From Carboxylicivirga fragile (GTDB lineage Bacteria; Bacteroidota; Bacteroidia; Bacteroidales; Marinilabiliaceae), in contig JAFMVD010000010.1 of the NCBI GenBank assembly GCA_025499625.1, forward strand, positions 62,001-126,000: a stretch of 64,000 bases of DNA. Reading direction: 5' to 3'. The position numbers and the translations under genes are program-made. Within the stretch, counting starts at the first letter, position 1; each line of letters opens with the position of its first letter. Under the pieces are notes generated by a model. The model did no database searches, was not told the origin of the DNA, and saw only the letters and a list, made by a program, of their open reading frames with translations. Of the stretch, positions 37,848 through 48,682 are shown in pieces.

Positions 37848-37877
37848 AGCTCCCGCGCGAATCTTTCGCGTGGTTTA
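37848..37877. repeat. REP element D
   Basis: Repeats element B (AGCTCCCGCGCGAATC... hairpin CGCGAA-TCT-TTCGCG, ending TGGTTTA). With element C it forms a two-hairpin unit between RAYT and the end of glgB. Confidence 0.8.
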
Positions 37878-37889
37878 TCAGTTATCTTT

Positions 37890-39896
37890 TTAATACACCC
37901 TCTTTATCTCCTGCTTTTTCAAAACCAAACAGGTTCGCGATGGCAGATACAGCAATATCTGATGTTGCTTGTTGTGTTGGTAGAGTTCAGATTTGTAGGT
38001 GTGGTATTTCGGAACCCGATTAAATCCCCCAAACTCGCCATCATCGCTTGATAATATTAACTGATGTTTGCCAGGAGCCACAGGTATACCGTAGCCTGTA
38101 AACGAACTCTCCGGGTTGAAGTTGTAAACAAACAAATAATCACCACGACTATAAGCCAATACCTGATCAGGATCATTGTCGAAACGATGAATTAATTCAT
38201 GCTTTATGAGTTTTTCTTTTGCAAATAAACTGATGATGGCTTCATCGAAATTGTTGAGTTGTTGAAAGCGCAGTTCTTCATTTTCAATCAACGACCATTG
38301 ACGACGCGCATATTTGTACGAGCTATTGTTGCCTGCTCTTGGGAAATCGATCCATTCGGGATGACCAAATTCGTTGCCCATAAAATTGAGGTAACCACCC
38401 GAGGCGGTTGATAGAGCTATTAAACGAATCATTTTATGTAATGAAATCGCTCTGTCGATGATGAGGTTTGGCTGATCAATAGCCATGTTGTCGTAAATCT
38501 CCTTATCCGCCAGGCGGAAGAAAATGGTTTTGTCACCCACCAAGGCCTGATCGTGCGATTCGGCATAGTTGATGGTTTCTTCTTCGATGCGGTGCTGGCT
38601 CAGTTCGTGGTATATCTGCCCAACCGACCAATCTTCGTCCTTCTTTTCTTTGATGAGTTTGATCCAGAAATCGGGAATACCCATTGATAGGCGGTAGTCA
38701 AAACCAATGCCGCCATCACTAATGTTTGCTGCTAAACCTGGGTAGGCACTCATTTCTTCAGCAATAGATAGGGCATATGGTTTTACCTCATGAATCAATT
38801 GATTGGCCAAGGTAAGATAGATGATGGCATGTGGATTACTCACTCCTCCAAAATAGTCGGCATATCCCGTAAAGTCTTTCTCCAAACCATGATCGTGGTA
38901 CAACATACTTGTAACACCATCGAAACGGAAACCATCGAAGTGAAACTCTTCCAACCAATATCGGCAATTAGACAGAAGGAATTGCAGTACTTCATTTTTT
39001 TGGTAGGAAAAACATTTCGAATCCCATGCCGGATGATCTTCATCTTCGAAATACAGTGTGCGATTGCCATCGAATAAACCCAAGCCTTCCAATTCGTTTT
39101 TAACCGAATGTGAATGCACTATGTCCATTATTACAGCTATGCCTAGTTCGTGTGCTGCATCTATCAAGTGTTTCAATTCTTCAGGTGTTCCAAAGCGGGA
39201 GCTGACAGCGTAATAATTAGAAACATGGTAACCAAAACTACCATAATAAGGGTGCTCTTGAATGGCCATAAACTGAATGGTATTATAACCAAGTGCTTTT
39301 ATTTTTGGAAGTATGTTAGTTCTGAATTCGTTGAAGCTGGCTACTTTCTCATCTTCAGAGGCCATACCAATGTGCGCCTCATATATTAGCGGAGTAAAGG
39401 TGTCACGTTGAATGGTGAAATCATCATCAGTCCATTGAAAATCAGCATCAGGTGACCAAACTTGTGCATTGTATATTTTCGTTTCCGGATCTTGAATGAT
39501 TCGTGTGGCGTGTGAAGGAATACGGTGACCTTCACCGCCATCCCATTGAATTAATAACTTGTATAGGTCACCATGTTTCAGTACCGAACCTTTTATTTCT
39601 AACTCCCAAATCCCACCATCCTTCTGTATAAACTGATAGTTCTGATTAGCCTTCCAGTTAGATAATTCTCCAATTAAATAGATATGGGTTGCATTAGGTG
39701 CCCATTCGCGAAGCACCCAATTGTCACTTTTTCGATGTAAGCCAAGGTAAGAGTGTTGCGAGGCAAACTCGTAAAGGCTGCCGCGTAACTCGTTAATTTC
39801 GTCAAGTTTATTTTCGAAGCGAGTTTGTTGTTCCCTTAACTCTCTTTCATACGGCTTTAAATAATTATCAATTTTAATTAGATTCGGCGTGGTCAT
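37890..39896 (-). CDS. glgB: 1,4-alpha-glucan branching enzyme
   Basis: 668 residues: an N-terminal CBM48 domain (about 40-140, LREWAPNATHIYLIGELSNW), a GH13 barrel and a C-terminal beta domain. Active-site motifs are VIMDIVHSHSV, FRFDGVTSM (nucleophile Asp326), SIAEEMSAYPG (acid/base Glu) and YAESHDQAL. It moves glucan segments to make alpha-1,6 branches. It faces the forward glycogen operon across the RAYT module and starts 6 nt after kdsB, with which it is probably co-transcribed. Its length and lack of a long N1 extension fit the eukaryote-like GlgB group. Confidence 0.95.
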   Translation of the reverse strand: MTTPNLIKIDNYLKPYERELREQQTRFENKLDEINELRGSLYEFASQHSYLGLHRKSDNWVLREWAPNATHIYLIGELSNWKANQNYQFIQKDGGIWELEIKGSVLKHGDLYKLLIQWDGGEGHRIPSHATRIIQDPETKIYNAQVWSPDADFQWTDDDFTIQRDTFTPLIYEAHIGMASEDEKVASFNEFRTNILPKIKALGYNTIQFMAIQEHPYYGSFGYHVSNYYAVSSRFGTPEELKHLIDAAHELGIAVIMDIVHSHSVKNELEGLGLFDGNRTLYFEDEDHPAWDSKCFSYQKNEVLQFLLSNCRYWLEEFHFDGFRFDGVTSMLYHDHGLEKDFTGYADYFGGVSNPHAIIYLTLANQLIHEVKPYALSIAEEMSAYPGLAANISDGGIGFDYRLSMGIPDFWIKLIKEKKDEDWSVGQIYHELSQHRIEEETINYAESHDQALVGDKTIFFRLADKEIYDNMAIDQPNLIIDRAISLHKMIRLIALSTASGGYLNFMGNEFGHPEWIDFPRAGNNSSYKYARRQWSLIENEELRFQQLNNFDEAIISLFAKEKLIKHELIHRFDNDPDQVLAYSRGDYLFVYNFNPESSFTGYGIPVAPGKHQLILSSDDGEFGGFNRVPKYHTYKSELYQHNKQHQILLYLPSRTCLVLKKQEIKRVY

Positions 39897-39902
39897 AGGC
39901 TT

Positions 39903-40661
39903 TTAGATTAATCCGGATTGTAATAGTTTTTCAAGATCCTCAGGTGTGTCTATCGATATGGCTTCCTGATTACTTTCTTCCACTCGAATTTGGTAGCCAT
40001 TCTCCAGCCAACGTAGTTGCTCCAGAGATTCTACTTGTTCGAGTTGACCATACGGAAGTTGAGTTATTTCATTTAGTACGTCGGCTCTATAGCCATACAA
40101 CCCAATGTGATTGTAGTATTGATGCTTGTTTATCCATTCATCCTTATCAACACCACGAAAAAATGGGATTGGAGAGCGACTAAAATACAAGGCTTTTTTA
40201 TCGGCACTCACCACTACTTTTGGTTTGTTTTCGTTAAATAAGTCATCACTTTTGCCAATGGGTTTTACCAAGGTAGCCAGTTGTGTTTCTTTATCGTTAA
40301 AACATGCAGCCACAAGAGCAATTTGTTCAGGACTGATAAATGGTTCGTCGCCCTGAATGTTAAGCACCGCATGAAAGCTGAGTTGCTCAATAGCTTCTAC
40401 TTTTTTCAAAGCTTCGGCGCAACGATCAGTTCCGCTTTGATGATCGACTGATGTCATCACTACCTTACCGCCAAAATTGATAACTGCTTTTTCGATTCGC
40501 TCATCGTCGGTAGCAACATACACATGTTCAAGTTCTTTTTTGGTTTGCTCATATACACGTTGAATCATGCTTAAGCCTCCAATGTCAGCCAAAGGTTTGC
40601 CAGGGAAACGAGTTGAACCATAACGGGCCGGAATAAGTCCTAATATTTTTTGTGTCGACAT
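39903..40661 (-). CDS. kdsB: 3-deoxy-manno-octulosonate cytidylyltransferase
   Basis: Activates KDO as CMP-KDO for lipopolysaccharide core synthesis. 252 residues with LIPARYGSTRFPGKPL at the N terminus, LNIQGDEPFI, YFSRSPIPFFRG and GLYGYRADVL, all standard KdsB blocks, and the terminal IDTPEDLEKL. Followed after 6 nt by glgB on the same strand, a pairing with no obvious metabolic link. Confidence 0.96.
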   Translation of the reverse strand: MSTQKILGLIPARYGSTRFPGKPLADIGGLSMIQRVYEQTKKELEHVYVATDDERIEKAVINFGGKVVMTSVDHQSGTDRCAEALKKVEAIEQLSFHAVLNIQGDEPFISPEQIALVAACFNDKETQLATLVKPIGKSDDLFNENKPKVVVSADKKALYFSRSPIPFFRGVDKDEWINKHQYYNHIGLYGYRADVLNEITQLPYGQLEQVESLEQLRWLENGYQIRVEESNQEAISIDTPEDLEKLLQSGLI

Positions 40662-40766
40662 ACGTTTTTAAATAATCTATATGAGGTAAATTTAAGTATA
40701 ATTTTGTCTGAGCGAGTCTCTCAAAAAAAATGTTTTCTTTATTCCTGTAAAAAAGCTTGAGAATTG

Positions 40767-40774
40767 TAACTTTG
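40767..40774 (+). promoter_or_regulatory. Candidate -7 element for the sigma-54 activator operon
   Basis: TAACTTTG matches TAnnTTTG perfectly, 62 nt before the start codon. The -33 region is weak. Confidence 0.45.
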
Positions 40775-40835
40775 TCAGGTTATACTGCAATTATTGCAGA
40801 CTATTTTGTAGATCATGTTAAAAAGCAAATAAGTA

Positions 40836-42086
40836 ATGGATATTCAACAAATCAAACAAAGGTTTGGCATCATAGGGAACTCATTTGGCTTAAACAGAGC
40901 CATTGATGTTGCTGTGCAGGTTGCTCCAACTGATTTAGCTGTTTTAATAAGCGGAGAATCCGGTACGGGTAAGGAAGTGTTTCCACAGATTATTCATCAG
41001 ATGAGTGCGCGTAAGCATGGTTCGTATGTTGCTGTTAACTGCGGTGCCATACCCGAAGGAACCATCGATTCGGAATTATTTGGTCATGAAAAAGGCGCAT
41101 TTACCGGAGCATTGACAGACCGGAAGGGTTATTTTCAAGAGGCAGATGGCGGGACTATTTTTTTGGATGAAATAGGCGAGTTGCCCTTGTCGACACAAGT
41201 ACGCTTGCTGAGAGTGTTGGAAACAGGTGAATTTATGAAGGTAGGTTCATCTAAAGTACTAAAGACTGATGTGCGTGTAGTTGCTGCAACTAATGTAGAT
41301 ATGGATACCGCGATAAAAGAGGGCAAATTCAGAGAGGATTTATTCTATCGCCTAAATAGTGTGCCAATTAAGATGCCGCCTCTACGCGAACGTGCCGAAG
41401 ATATCTATCTATTGTTCCGGAAGTTTTCAAGTGATTTTGCTAACCGTTATCGGATGCCGGCTATTCGCTTAAATGCTGAGGCAAAGGATTTGTTGATGGG
41501 TTATCGTTGGCCAGGTAATATACGTCAGTTAAAGAATATAACTGAGCAAATTTCGGTGATTGAGCAGAAGCGCGATATTGACGGAGAAGCGATAACACAA
41601 TACTTACCATATCATTCAGGCGATAATTTACCAGCCATAATTAACTCGAGTGGAGATAGTAAAGCAAAATCTGCTGATTTTAATACGGAACGAGAGATTC
41701 TGTATAAGGTGCTTTTTGATATGAAGAAGGACATGGGCGATTTGAAGAAGTTGGTGCATGGATTAATGCAAGAGGGTAATGTTACAGCTCAACCCGAGCA
41801 TGCCAATATTATTCAGAAGCTTTATCAGAGTGAAGATGGTGATTTTGTTCCTGAAAAGAATGTGCAATCAATAGGTTATCCGTCAGCTGCTCCAGCCGAA
41901 AGTAATGTGATTGAAGATACCGAGGAGTTTGTTGAAGAGTCATTATCTCTGGCGGATAAGGAAATAGAATTAATAAAAAAGGCACTTGATAAATACAATG
42001 GCAAGCGCAAGCAAGCGGCTAAGGATTTAGGTATTTCGGAGCGTACTTTGTATCGTAAGATCAAAGAATATAAGATAGAAGGATAG
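40836..42086 (+). CDS. Sigma-54 activator without receiver domain
   Basis: 416 residues. The AAA+ domain starts almost at the N terminus: Walker A GESGTGKE 40-47, GAFTGA 87-92, Walker B IFLDEIGE about 108-115, and WPGNIRQL. The C terminus has a Fis-type helix-turn-helix (AAKDLGISERTLYRKIKEY). There is no receiver or other sensory domain, and a charged linker of about 130 residues separates AAA+ and HTH. It heads the lptE-secG run, an arrangement I believe is common in Bacteroidota. Targets unknown. Confidence 0.92.
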   Translation: MDIQQIKQRFGIIGNSFGLNRAIDVAVQVAPTDLAVLISGESGTGKEVFPQIIHQMSARKHGSYVAVNCGAIPEGTIDSELFGHEKGAFTGALTDRKGYFQEADGGTIFLDEIGELPLSTQVRLLRVLETGEFMKVGSSKVLKTDVRVVAATNVDMDTAIKEGKFREDLFYRLNSVPIKMPPLRERAEDIYLLFRKFSSDFANRYRMPAIRLNAEAKDLLMGYRWPGNIRQLKNITEQISVIEQKRDIDGEAITQYLPYHSGDNLPAIINSSGDSKAKSADFNTEREILYKVLFDMKKDMGDLKKLVHGLMQEGNVTAQPEHANIIQKLYQSEDGDFVPEKNVQSIGYPSAAPAESNVIEDTEEFVEESLSLADKEIELIKKALDKYNGKRKQAAKDLGISERTLYRKIKEYKIEG

Positions 42087-42133
42087 ATAAGATATATAGT
42101 TTGAGCTCATTAGCTCTTGAAAAATAAAATTAG

Positions 42134-42643
42134 ATGGCATATTTAAAAACAACTTTGATCGCACTTTTAGCTGTGGTACTCCTGAAATCCTGTTCAGTAA
42201 GTATGACAATGAGTGGAGCATCAATCCCCGAAAATATTCAATCATTCTCTGTTCAGTATTTCGATAATAGGGCGCCCTTAATTAATCCGACTCTAAGTCA
42301 GGAAATGACCGAGGGCTTAAAAGATCGTGTAACCAATGAATCCAGATTGAAATTGGATGCAAACACTGGAGATGTTGATTTCTCGGGACAGATTACGAAT
42401 TACAATGTACGACCAATGGCTATTCAGGCCGATGCCTTGTCGGCTGAAACACGTTTGACAATGACCGTTAAGGTGCGTTATAAAAACTACAAAGATCCTA
42501 AAGCTAATTGGGAATCGTCGTTTTCTGCGTTTCGTGATTTTGAATCGTCGCAAAACATCAATGCAGTTGAGGCAGACTTAACCAAGGAAATGATTGAAGA
42601 AATTACCGAAAACATCTTTAACAAGGCTTTCGCCGATTGGTAG
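42134..42643 (+). CDS. lptE: LPS transport lipoprotein LptE-like
   Basis: 169 residues with a signal peptide and lipobox LKSC (Cys20). The mature part follows the LptE-family pattern of Bacteroidota: IQSFSVQYFDNRAPLINP, GDVDFSGQITNY and AETRLTMTVKVRY. LptE plugs the LptD barrel that inserts lipopolysaccharide into the outer membrane. 47 nt after the sigma-54 activator and 8 nt before the next gene, so likely in one operon. Confidence 0.85.
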   Translation: MAYLKTTLIALLAVVLLKSCSVSMTMSGASIPENIQSFSVQYFDNRAPLINPTLSQEMTEGLKDRVTNESRLKLDANTGDVDFSGQITNYNVRPMAIQADALSAETRLTMTVKVRYKNYKDPKANWESSFSAFRDFESSQNINAVEADLTKEMIEEITENIFNKAFADW

Positions 42644-42651
42644 TTTAGTAT

Positions 42652-43605
42652 ATGAACAAAGCCCAGTTTTTTGACCTAGTGTCGCAGCCCAATAAGGTAG
42701 ATGAAACAACACTTTCGTCGCTTAGCGAAATCGTAGATGAATTTCCATGGTTTCAGTCGGCTCGTATGCTAAGGGTTAAGAATCTGCATGTACTCGATCA
42801 TGTTCGTTTTAACAGTGAGCTGAAGCAAACGGCGGCATACATAGTTGATCGGCAGCGCTTATATGATCTGGTTCATCAGCAAGAGCTGGAGCCTGAATTA
42901 GAGGATGCGGGCAGTAAAGAGCTTGATGTTGAGCCAAAAGATAAAAAGGAGTCTGTTGAAGCAACAAGAGAAGAAGTTGTTGTTTCTGATAAGCGCTCAT
43001 CTTCCGTAGGTTTAACTACAAATGTTAGGTCGGTAGCCGATTATTTCCAAACAGACGATGTGTTTGAAACTAATGATGGAGTTGGTGTCGATTTTTCTAA
43101 AATTTCGGCTGCAGATAAGCCAGAAGAAGATGAGACAGAAATGGTATTGCCAAGTGCGGATTTTTTAGGATACGATTCGTCGGATTTTACGAACTATCAA
43201 TTAAAAGAAGCGCTTGATCCGGAAGAGATTGAAGAGGAGAATCGCTCATTTTCTGGTTGGTTAAATGTATTGCGCCATGCGCCAATACCAAAAGATGAGG
43301 CAGAAGAAAAGCCAGTTCCCAAGAAATCGCAACAGTTGATTGATAATTTCTTAAATGTTGAAGCGCCTCGTATTGTTGCGAAACCGGTTGAAAAAACAAA
43401 GCCCGAAAGTAATGATAGGCACGAGAATAGCATTCAAGAAAACGATGATTTATTATCCGAAACATTGGCTAATATCTATATCAAGCAAAAACATTACGAC
43501 AAGGCGATTGGGATTTATGAAAAGTTACGTTTGAAATATCCCGAAAAAAATGTTTACTTTGCCGAGCGAATTAGCGACCTAGAAAAATTAATTAATAATC
43601 AATAA
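42652..43605 (+). CDS. Hypothetical protein with C-terminal TPR-like segment
   Basis: 317 residues. A conserved-looking N-terminal helical domain (1-90, with SLSEIVDEFPWFQSARMLRV) is followed by a long acidic, low-complexity middle (about 90-250). A C-terminal TPR-like pair of helices ends the protein (LANIYIKQKHYDKAIGIYEKLRLKYPEKN). No signal peptide. Position between lptE and secG is a conserved context as far as I recall, but no function is established. Confidence 0.75.
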   Translation: MNKAQFFDLVSQPNKVDETTLSSLSEIVDEFPWFQSARMLRVKNLHVLDHVRFNSELKQTAAYIVDRQRLYDLVHQQELEPELEDAGSKELDVEPKDKKESVEATREEVVVSDKRSSSVGLTTNVRSVADYFQTDDVFETNDGVGVDFSKISAADKPEEDETEMVLPSADFLGYDSSDFTNYQLKEALDPEEIEEENRSFSGWLNVLRHAPIPKDEAEEKPVPKKSQQLIDNFLNVEAPRIVAKPVEKTKPESNDRHENSIQENDDLLSETLANIYIKQKHYDKAIGIYEKLRLKYPEKNVYFAERISDLEKLINNQ

Positions 43606-43614
43606 ATCGAAGAT

Positions 43615-43962
43615 ATGTCATTTATTACTATACTAATCGTTTTAGTTAGTGTCTTTTTAATTCTTATCGTATTGGTACAGAATTCTAAAGGTGGAGGATT
43701 AGCCTCAAACTTTTCAGCTTCTAACCAAGTGATGGGAGTTCGTAAAACGACCGACTTTCTTGAGAAAGCAACTTGGACTTCAGCTGGTGCACTGCTAATA
43801 TTGTGTTTTGTTGCTGTTATGTTCGTTGATAAAGGAACCATTGGAGCTGCCGAAATTGATGAGAAGGTAAATGCTTTACCAACTCAGCAAGAAATGCCTG
43901 CTTTCCCAACACCTGCTCAAGGAGAACAAACGGAAGGTGATGCAACTGAAGACGGAGAATAG
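43615..43962 (+). CDS. secG: Preprotein translocase subunit SecG
   Basis: 115 residues with two membrane helices (about 2-20 and 55-73) separated by the SecG loop NSKGGGLASNFSASNQVMGVRK. The C-terminal tail is acidic and Gln-rich. Partner of SecYE in protein export. Starts 9 nt after the previous gene; a strong terminator follows. Confidence 0.93.
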   Translation: MSFITILIVLVSVFLILIVLVQNSKGGGLASNFSASNQVMGVRKTTDFLEKATWTSAGALLILCFVAVMFVDKGTIGAAEIDEKVNALPTQQEMPAFPTPAQGEQTEGDATEDGE

Positions 43963-43987
43963 TTTTTAGAAGTATAAGATATTAAAG

Positions 43988-44019
43988 AGTGTCAAACCTA
44001 AGGGTTTGACACTTTTTTT
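43988..44019 (+). terminator. Intrinsic terminator of the lptE-secG operon
   Basis: Perfect 11-bp stem AGTGTCAAACC/GGTTTGACACT, 4-nt loop, then seven Ts. Confidence 0.92.
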
Positions 44020-44037
44020 ATGTCTTTTTTTTAAGTT

Positions 44038-44094
44038 AAATTAAGGATCGCATCTTTATAGCCCACATTGCTATAAAGATGCGATCCTTAATTT
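44038..44094. repeat. Perfect 24-bp inverted repeat with 9-nt loop
   Basis: The arms (44038-44061 and 44071-44094) are exact reverse complements around the loop CCCACATTG. There is no T run. It starts 19 nt past the secG terminator. The remainder of this 358-nt gap holds short CGGAC repeats (44095-44120) and the GTCAG motifs upstream of groES. Confidence 0.88.
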
Positions 44095-44138
44095 CGGACC
44101 TCGGACTATAGGCTTCGGACTAATTAAGCAAATTCAAT

Positions 44139-44220
44139 CTGTCAGGTAGGAGCGTTAAACTCGCTCAATTTTGTCAGTGTTAATGGCATAAATTGTCAGC
44201 CGACTGCAAAAAAGTCAGTG
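44139..44220 (+). promoter_or_regulatory. Cluster of GTCAG motifs upstream of groES
   Basis: Four occurrences: CTGTCAG 44139-44145, TGTCAGTG 44172-44179, TGTCAGC 44194-44200 and GTCAGTG 44214-44220. No CIRCE element (TTAGCACTC-N9-GAGTGCTAA) is present, so these may be part of a different heat-shock control. Tentative. Confidence 0.35.
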
Positions 44221-44320
44221 ATTTTATTAAAAAAGCTTTATATCCTGCTTTGGCATACTTTGTGAGAAAAAGCCATCGTGAATTAATTACAAATTCGTTT
44301 AAACTTAAAAATTAATAGAT

Positions 44321-44599
44321 ATGTCAGATTTAAAAGGTAAGGTCCTAGCCGGAAAAATTTTGGTGAAGCCACAGGAAGCTGAAACAAAAACCTCAAGTGG
44401 AATCATTATTCCTGATTCAGCAAAAGAAAAACCATTGCAAGGCGAAGTAGTATTAGTTGGTGCTGCAAAGCAGGACGAAGCTATGGAAATCAAAGCTGGA
44501 GATACTGTATTGTTCGGAAAATATGGTGGTACTGAAATAAACATTGATGGTGCTGACTACTTGTTGATGTCTCAGTCTGATGTTTTGTATATCCTTTAA
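44321..44599 (+). CDS. groES: Co-chaperonin GroES
   Basis: 92 residues of the Cpn10 family: VLAGKILVKPQEAETKT, the mobile loop SSGIIIPDSAKEKP, and the terminal VLFGKYGGTEINIDGADYLLM. It caps the GroEL ring during folding. groEL follows after a 122-nt spacer made of short repeated words. Confidence 0.97.
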   Translation: MSDLKGKVLAGKILVKPQEAETKTSSGIIIPDSAKEKPLQGEVVLVGAAKQDEAMEIKAGDTVLFGKYGGTEINIDGADYLLMSQSDVLYIL

Positions 44600-44615
44600 T
44601 TAATATAATAAGTAG

Positions 44616-46365
<1,750 letters not shown>

Positions 46366-46377
46366 AAAAGTTGATAG

Positions 46378-46395
46378 TCCCGATAGCTATCGGGA
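46378..46395. repeat. 18-bp perfect palindrome TCCCGATAGCTATCGGGA
   Basis: Identical to the copy at 15970-15987; lies 12 nt after the groEL stop, before its terminator. Confidence 0.8.
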
Positions 46396-46460
46396 TAGTC
46401 AGAAGGCAGTAGATTATATATCTTACTTATACTATTGCCCAATGTAACTACTCATATATG

Positions 46461-46492
46461 AAAGAGGAATCGCTTGCGGTTCCTCTTTTTTT
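46461..46492 (+). terminator. Intrinsic terminator of groESL
   Basis: A 12-bp stem (AAAGAGGAATCG/CGGTTCCTCTTT, one T-G pair), tetraloop CTTG and a T run. Confidence 0.9.
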
Positions 46493-46500
46493 GGTATATC

Positions 46501-46547
46501 AAGGGAGCGGCTCTCTTTTATCGCTTGTAAATAAAGAGCCGCTCCTT
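46501..46547. repeat. Long hairpin directly after the groESL terminator
   Basis: AAGG(g)AGCGGCTCT pairs with AGAGCCGCTCCTT, with one bulge and further A-T pairing towards a loop of about 9 nt. No T run. First element of the gene-free 446 nt before lepA. Confidence 0.7.
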
Positions 46548-46575
46548 ATCCACATTCGTGGTTTGTTATGGAAGG

Positions 46576-46681
46576 AATCCTGAAAGGATTTAAAATGAAT
46601 CGAAGATCAGCGAAGCTAATAGCCCTGTACGCCGTGCAGGGGGAGTAATAATGAATTATTAAAACAACCACAACGTGGTTG
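46576..46681. repeat. Cassette of three short hairpins with 3-nt loops
   Basis: AATCCT-GAA-AGGATT (46576-46590), CCCTGTAC-GCC-GTGCAGGG (46623-46641) and CAACCAC-AAC-GTGGTTG (46665-46681) are separated by AT-rich linkers. The 3-nt loops resemble the REP hairpins around the RAYT gene. Possibly a REP-type mobile cassette. Confidence 0.55.
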
Positions 46682-46743
46682 AATTTTAAAAGCAATTTCC
46701 CTGTTCTCTGTGTTTTAATTTAAAGAAAATTCAAGGAAATGAG

Positions 46744-46751
46744 TATCTTTG
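46744..46751 (+). promoter_or_regulatory. Candidate -7 element for lepA
   Basis: TATCTTTG matches TAnnTTTG perfectly, 60 nt upstream of the lepA start. The -33 region is unclear. Confidence 0.5.
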
Positions 46752-46811
46752 CAGACTTGAAAAGTGAGGTTGAGTGAATTGGGGTGGAACGAATAGGTTA
46801 ACAGGTAGTAG

Positions 46812-48599
46812 ATGAAGAATATACGTAATTTTTGTATTATAGCCCACATTGATCATGGGAAGAGTACTCTGGCAGATCGTTTGTTGGAGTTTACAGAGAC
46901 GGTTATGGGCAAAGACGCGCAGGCACAGGTTCTGGATGATATGGATATTGAGCGCGAGCGCGGTATTACCATTAAGAGTCATGCCATACAGATGGATTAT
47001 GAGCTTAATGGCGAAAAATATGTGCTTAACTTGATTGATACACCTGGACACGTTGATTTCTCCTATGAGGTATCGCGTTCCATTGCTGCCTGTGAGGGTG
47101 CTTTATTAATTGTAGATGCTACTCAAGGTATACAGGCCCAAACCATTTCTAACCTTTATCAGGCCATTGAAAATGATTTAACCATCATTCCGATCTTAAA
47201 TAAGATGGATCTACCAAATGCCATGCCCGAGGAAGTGGAAGATCAAATAATTGATTTGATTGGCTGCGATCGGGAAGAGATTATCAGAGCCAGTGGAAAA
47301 ACTGGTGAAGGAGTAGATGATATTTTGGAAGGTATAGTGGGACGTGTTCCGGCTCCCGAAGGTGATGTCGACGGGCCTTTTCAAGGTTTGATCTTTGATT
47401 CTGTTTTTAACTCTTTCCGAGGTATTATTGCTTATTTTAAAGTGGTAAACGGCAGTGTAAAAAAAGGTGATCACGTTAAGTTCTTCAATACTGAGAAACA
47501 ATATTTTTCAGATGAGCTTGGTGTATTACGTTTGGATATGGAACCTCGTAAGGAATTAAAAACAGGTGATGTTGGTTACATAATATCAGGTATTAAAACC
47601 AGTAAAGAGGTGAAGGTTGGTGACACCATCACACACGTGAAAGACGGTTGTAAAGAGGCTATCGGTGGCTTTGAGGAAGTGAAACCAATGGTTTTTGCTG
47701 GTGTTTATCCAATAGATGCCGAGGATTACGAAGATTTACGGGCCGCTATGGAAAAGCTGCAGTTGAATGATGCTTCTTTGACTTATGAGCCGGAATCTTC
47801 TGCAGCACTTGGCTTTGGCTTCCGTTGTGGCTTCCTTGGCTTATTGCACATGGAGATTATTCAGGAGCGATTAGATCGTGAGTTTGATATGGCTGTGATT
47901 ACTACGGTTCCTAACGTGCCGTACATTGCGCATACAAAGAAAGGTGAGCAGATTAATGTACATACACCTTCAGAGCTTCCAGAACCTACCATACTTGATG
48001 TGGTGGAAGAACCATATATCAGAGCATCAGTTATAACTAAATCAGAATTTATCGGTCAAATAATGACACTTTGCCTTGGTAAAAGAGGTGTGCTTATGAA
48101 ACAGCACTATTTAACTTCTGATAGAGTTGATATGGAGTTTGAGATGCCTTTGGCCGAAATCGTATTCGATTTTTACGATAAGTTGAAGAGTATTTCAAAA
48201 GGATATGCTTCTTTTGATTATCACCCAATAGGATTTAGAGCAGCTAAATTAGTGCGTTTGGATATCTTATTGAATAGTGAGCCGGTAGATGCCTTGTCAT
48301 CTTTGATCCATTTCGATAATGCGCAGATTTTTGGCCGACGCATGTGTGAGAAGCTCAAAGAGCTAATCCCACGTCAGCAATTCGACATTGCTATTCAGGC
48401 CGCAATTGGAGCTAAAATTATTGCACGCGAAACGGTTAAGGCTGTGCGTAAGGATGTAACCGCTAAATGTTATGGTGGTGATATTTCGCGTAAGCGTAAA
48501 CTGCTCGAAAAGCAGAAAAAAGGTAAGAAACGTATGAAGCAGGTGGGTAACGTTGAAGTGCCACAAAAAGCCTTCTTAGCTGTACTGAAATTAGATTAA
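46812..48599 (+). CDS. lepA: Elongation factor 4 (LepA)
   Basis: 595 residues, a translational GTPase that back-translocates or remodels ribosomes. G motifs: [14 protein letters not shown] (G1), [14 protein letters not shown] (G3) and LNKMDLP (G4). The LepA-specific C-terminal domain ends [17 protein letters not shown]. Length and motifs are typical. Confidence 0.97.
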   Translation: MKNIRNFCIIAHIDHGKSTLADRLLEFTETVMGKDAQAQVLDDMDIERERGITIKSHAIQMDYELNGEKYVLNLIDTPGHVDFSYEVSRSIAACEGALLIVDATQGIQAQTISNLYQAIENDLTIIPILNKMDLPNAMPEEVEDQIIDLIGCDREEIIRASGKTGEGVDDILEGIVGRVPAPEGDVDGPFQGLIFDSVFNSFRGIIAYFKVVNGSVKKGDHVKFFNTEKQYFSDELGVLRLDMEPRKELKTGDVGYIISGIKTSKEVKVGDTITHVKDGCKEAIGGFEEVKPMVFAGVYPIDAEDYEDLRAAMEKLQLNDASLTYEPESSAALGFGFRCGFLGLLHMEIIQERLDREFDMAVITTVPNVPYIAHTKKGEQINVHTPSELPEPTILDVVEEPYIRASVITKSEFIGQIMTLCLGKRGVLMKQHYLTSDRVDMEFEMPLAEIVFDFYDKLKSISKGYASFDYHPIGFRAAKLVRLDILLNSEPVDALSSLIHFDNAQIFGRRMCEKLKELIPRQQFDIAIQAAIGAKIIARETVKAVRKDVTAKCYGGDISRKRKLLEKQKKGKKRMKQVGNVEVPQKAFLAVLKLD

Positions 48600-48618
48600 G
48601 AAATTTTTAGTTAGATAG

Positions 48619-48652
48619 AAAAAGCGCATCAAAACAAATTGATGCGCTTTTT
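48619..48652. terminator. Bidirectional terminator between lepA and aspA
   Basis: AAAAAGCGCATCAA/TTGATGCGCTTTTT, a 14-bp perfect stem with a 6-nt loop, T runs on both strands, placed between convergent genes. Confidence 0.93.
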
Positions 48653-48682
48653 ATTATCCCTCTTTATGGGACGGATGTGCTA

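Noticed and set aside
46366-46811. tRNA or small structured RNA gene before lepA
   Set aside because: Hairpins are isolated with 3-nt loops; no cloverleaf, no T-loop sequence.
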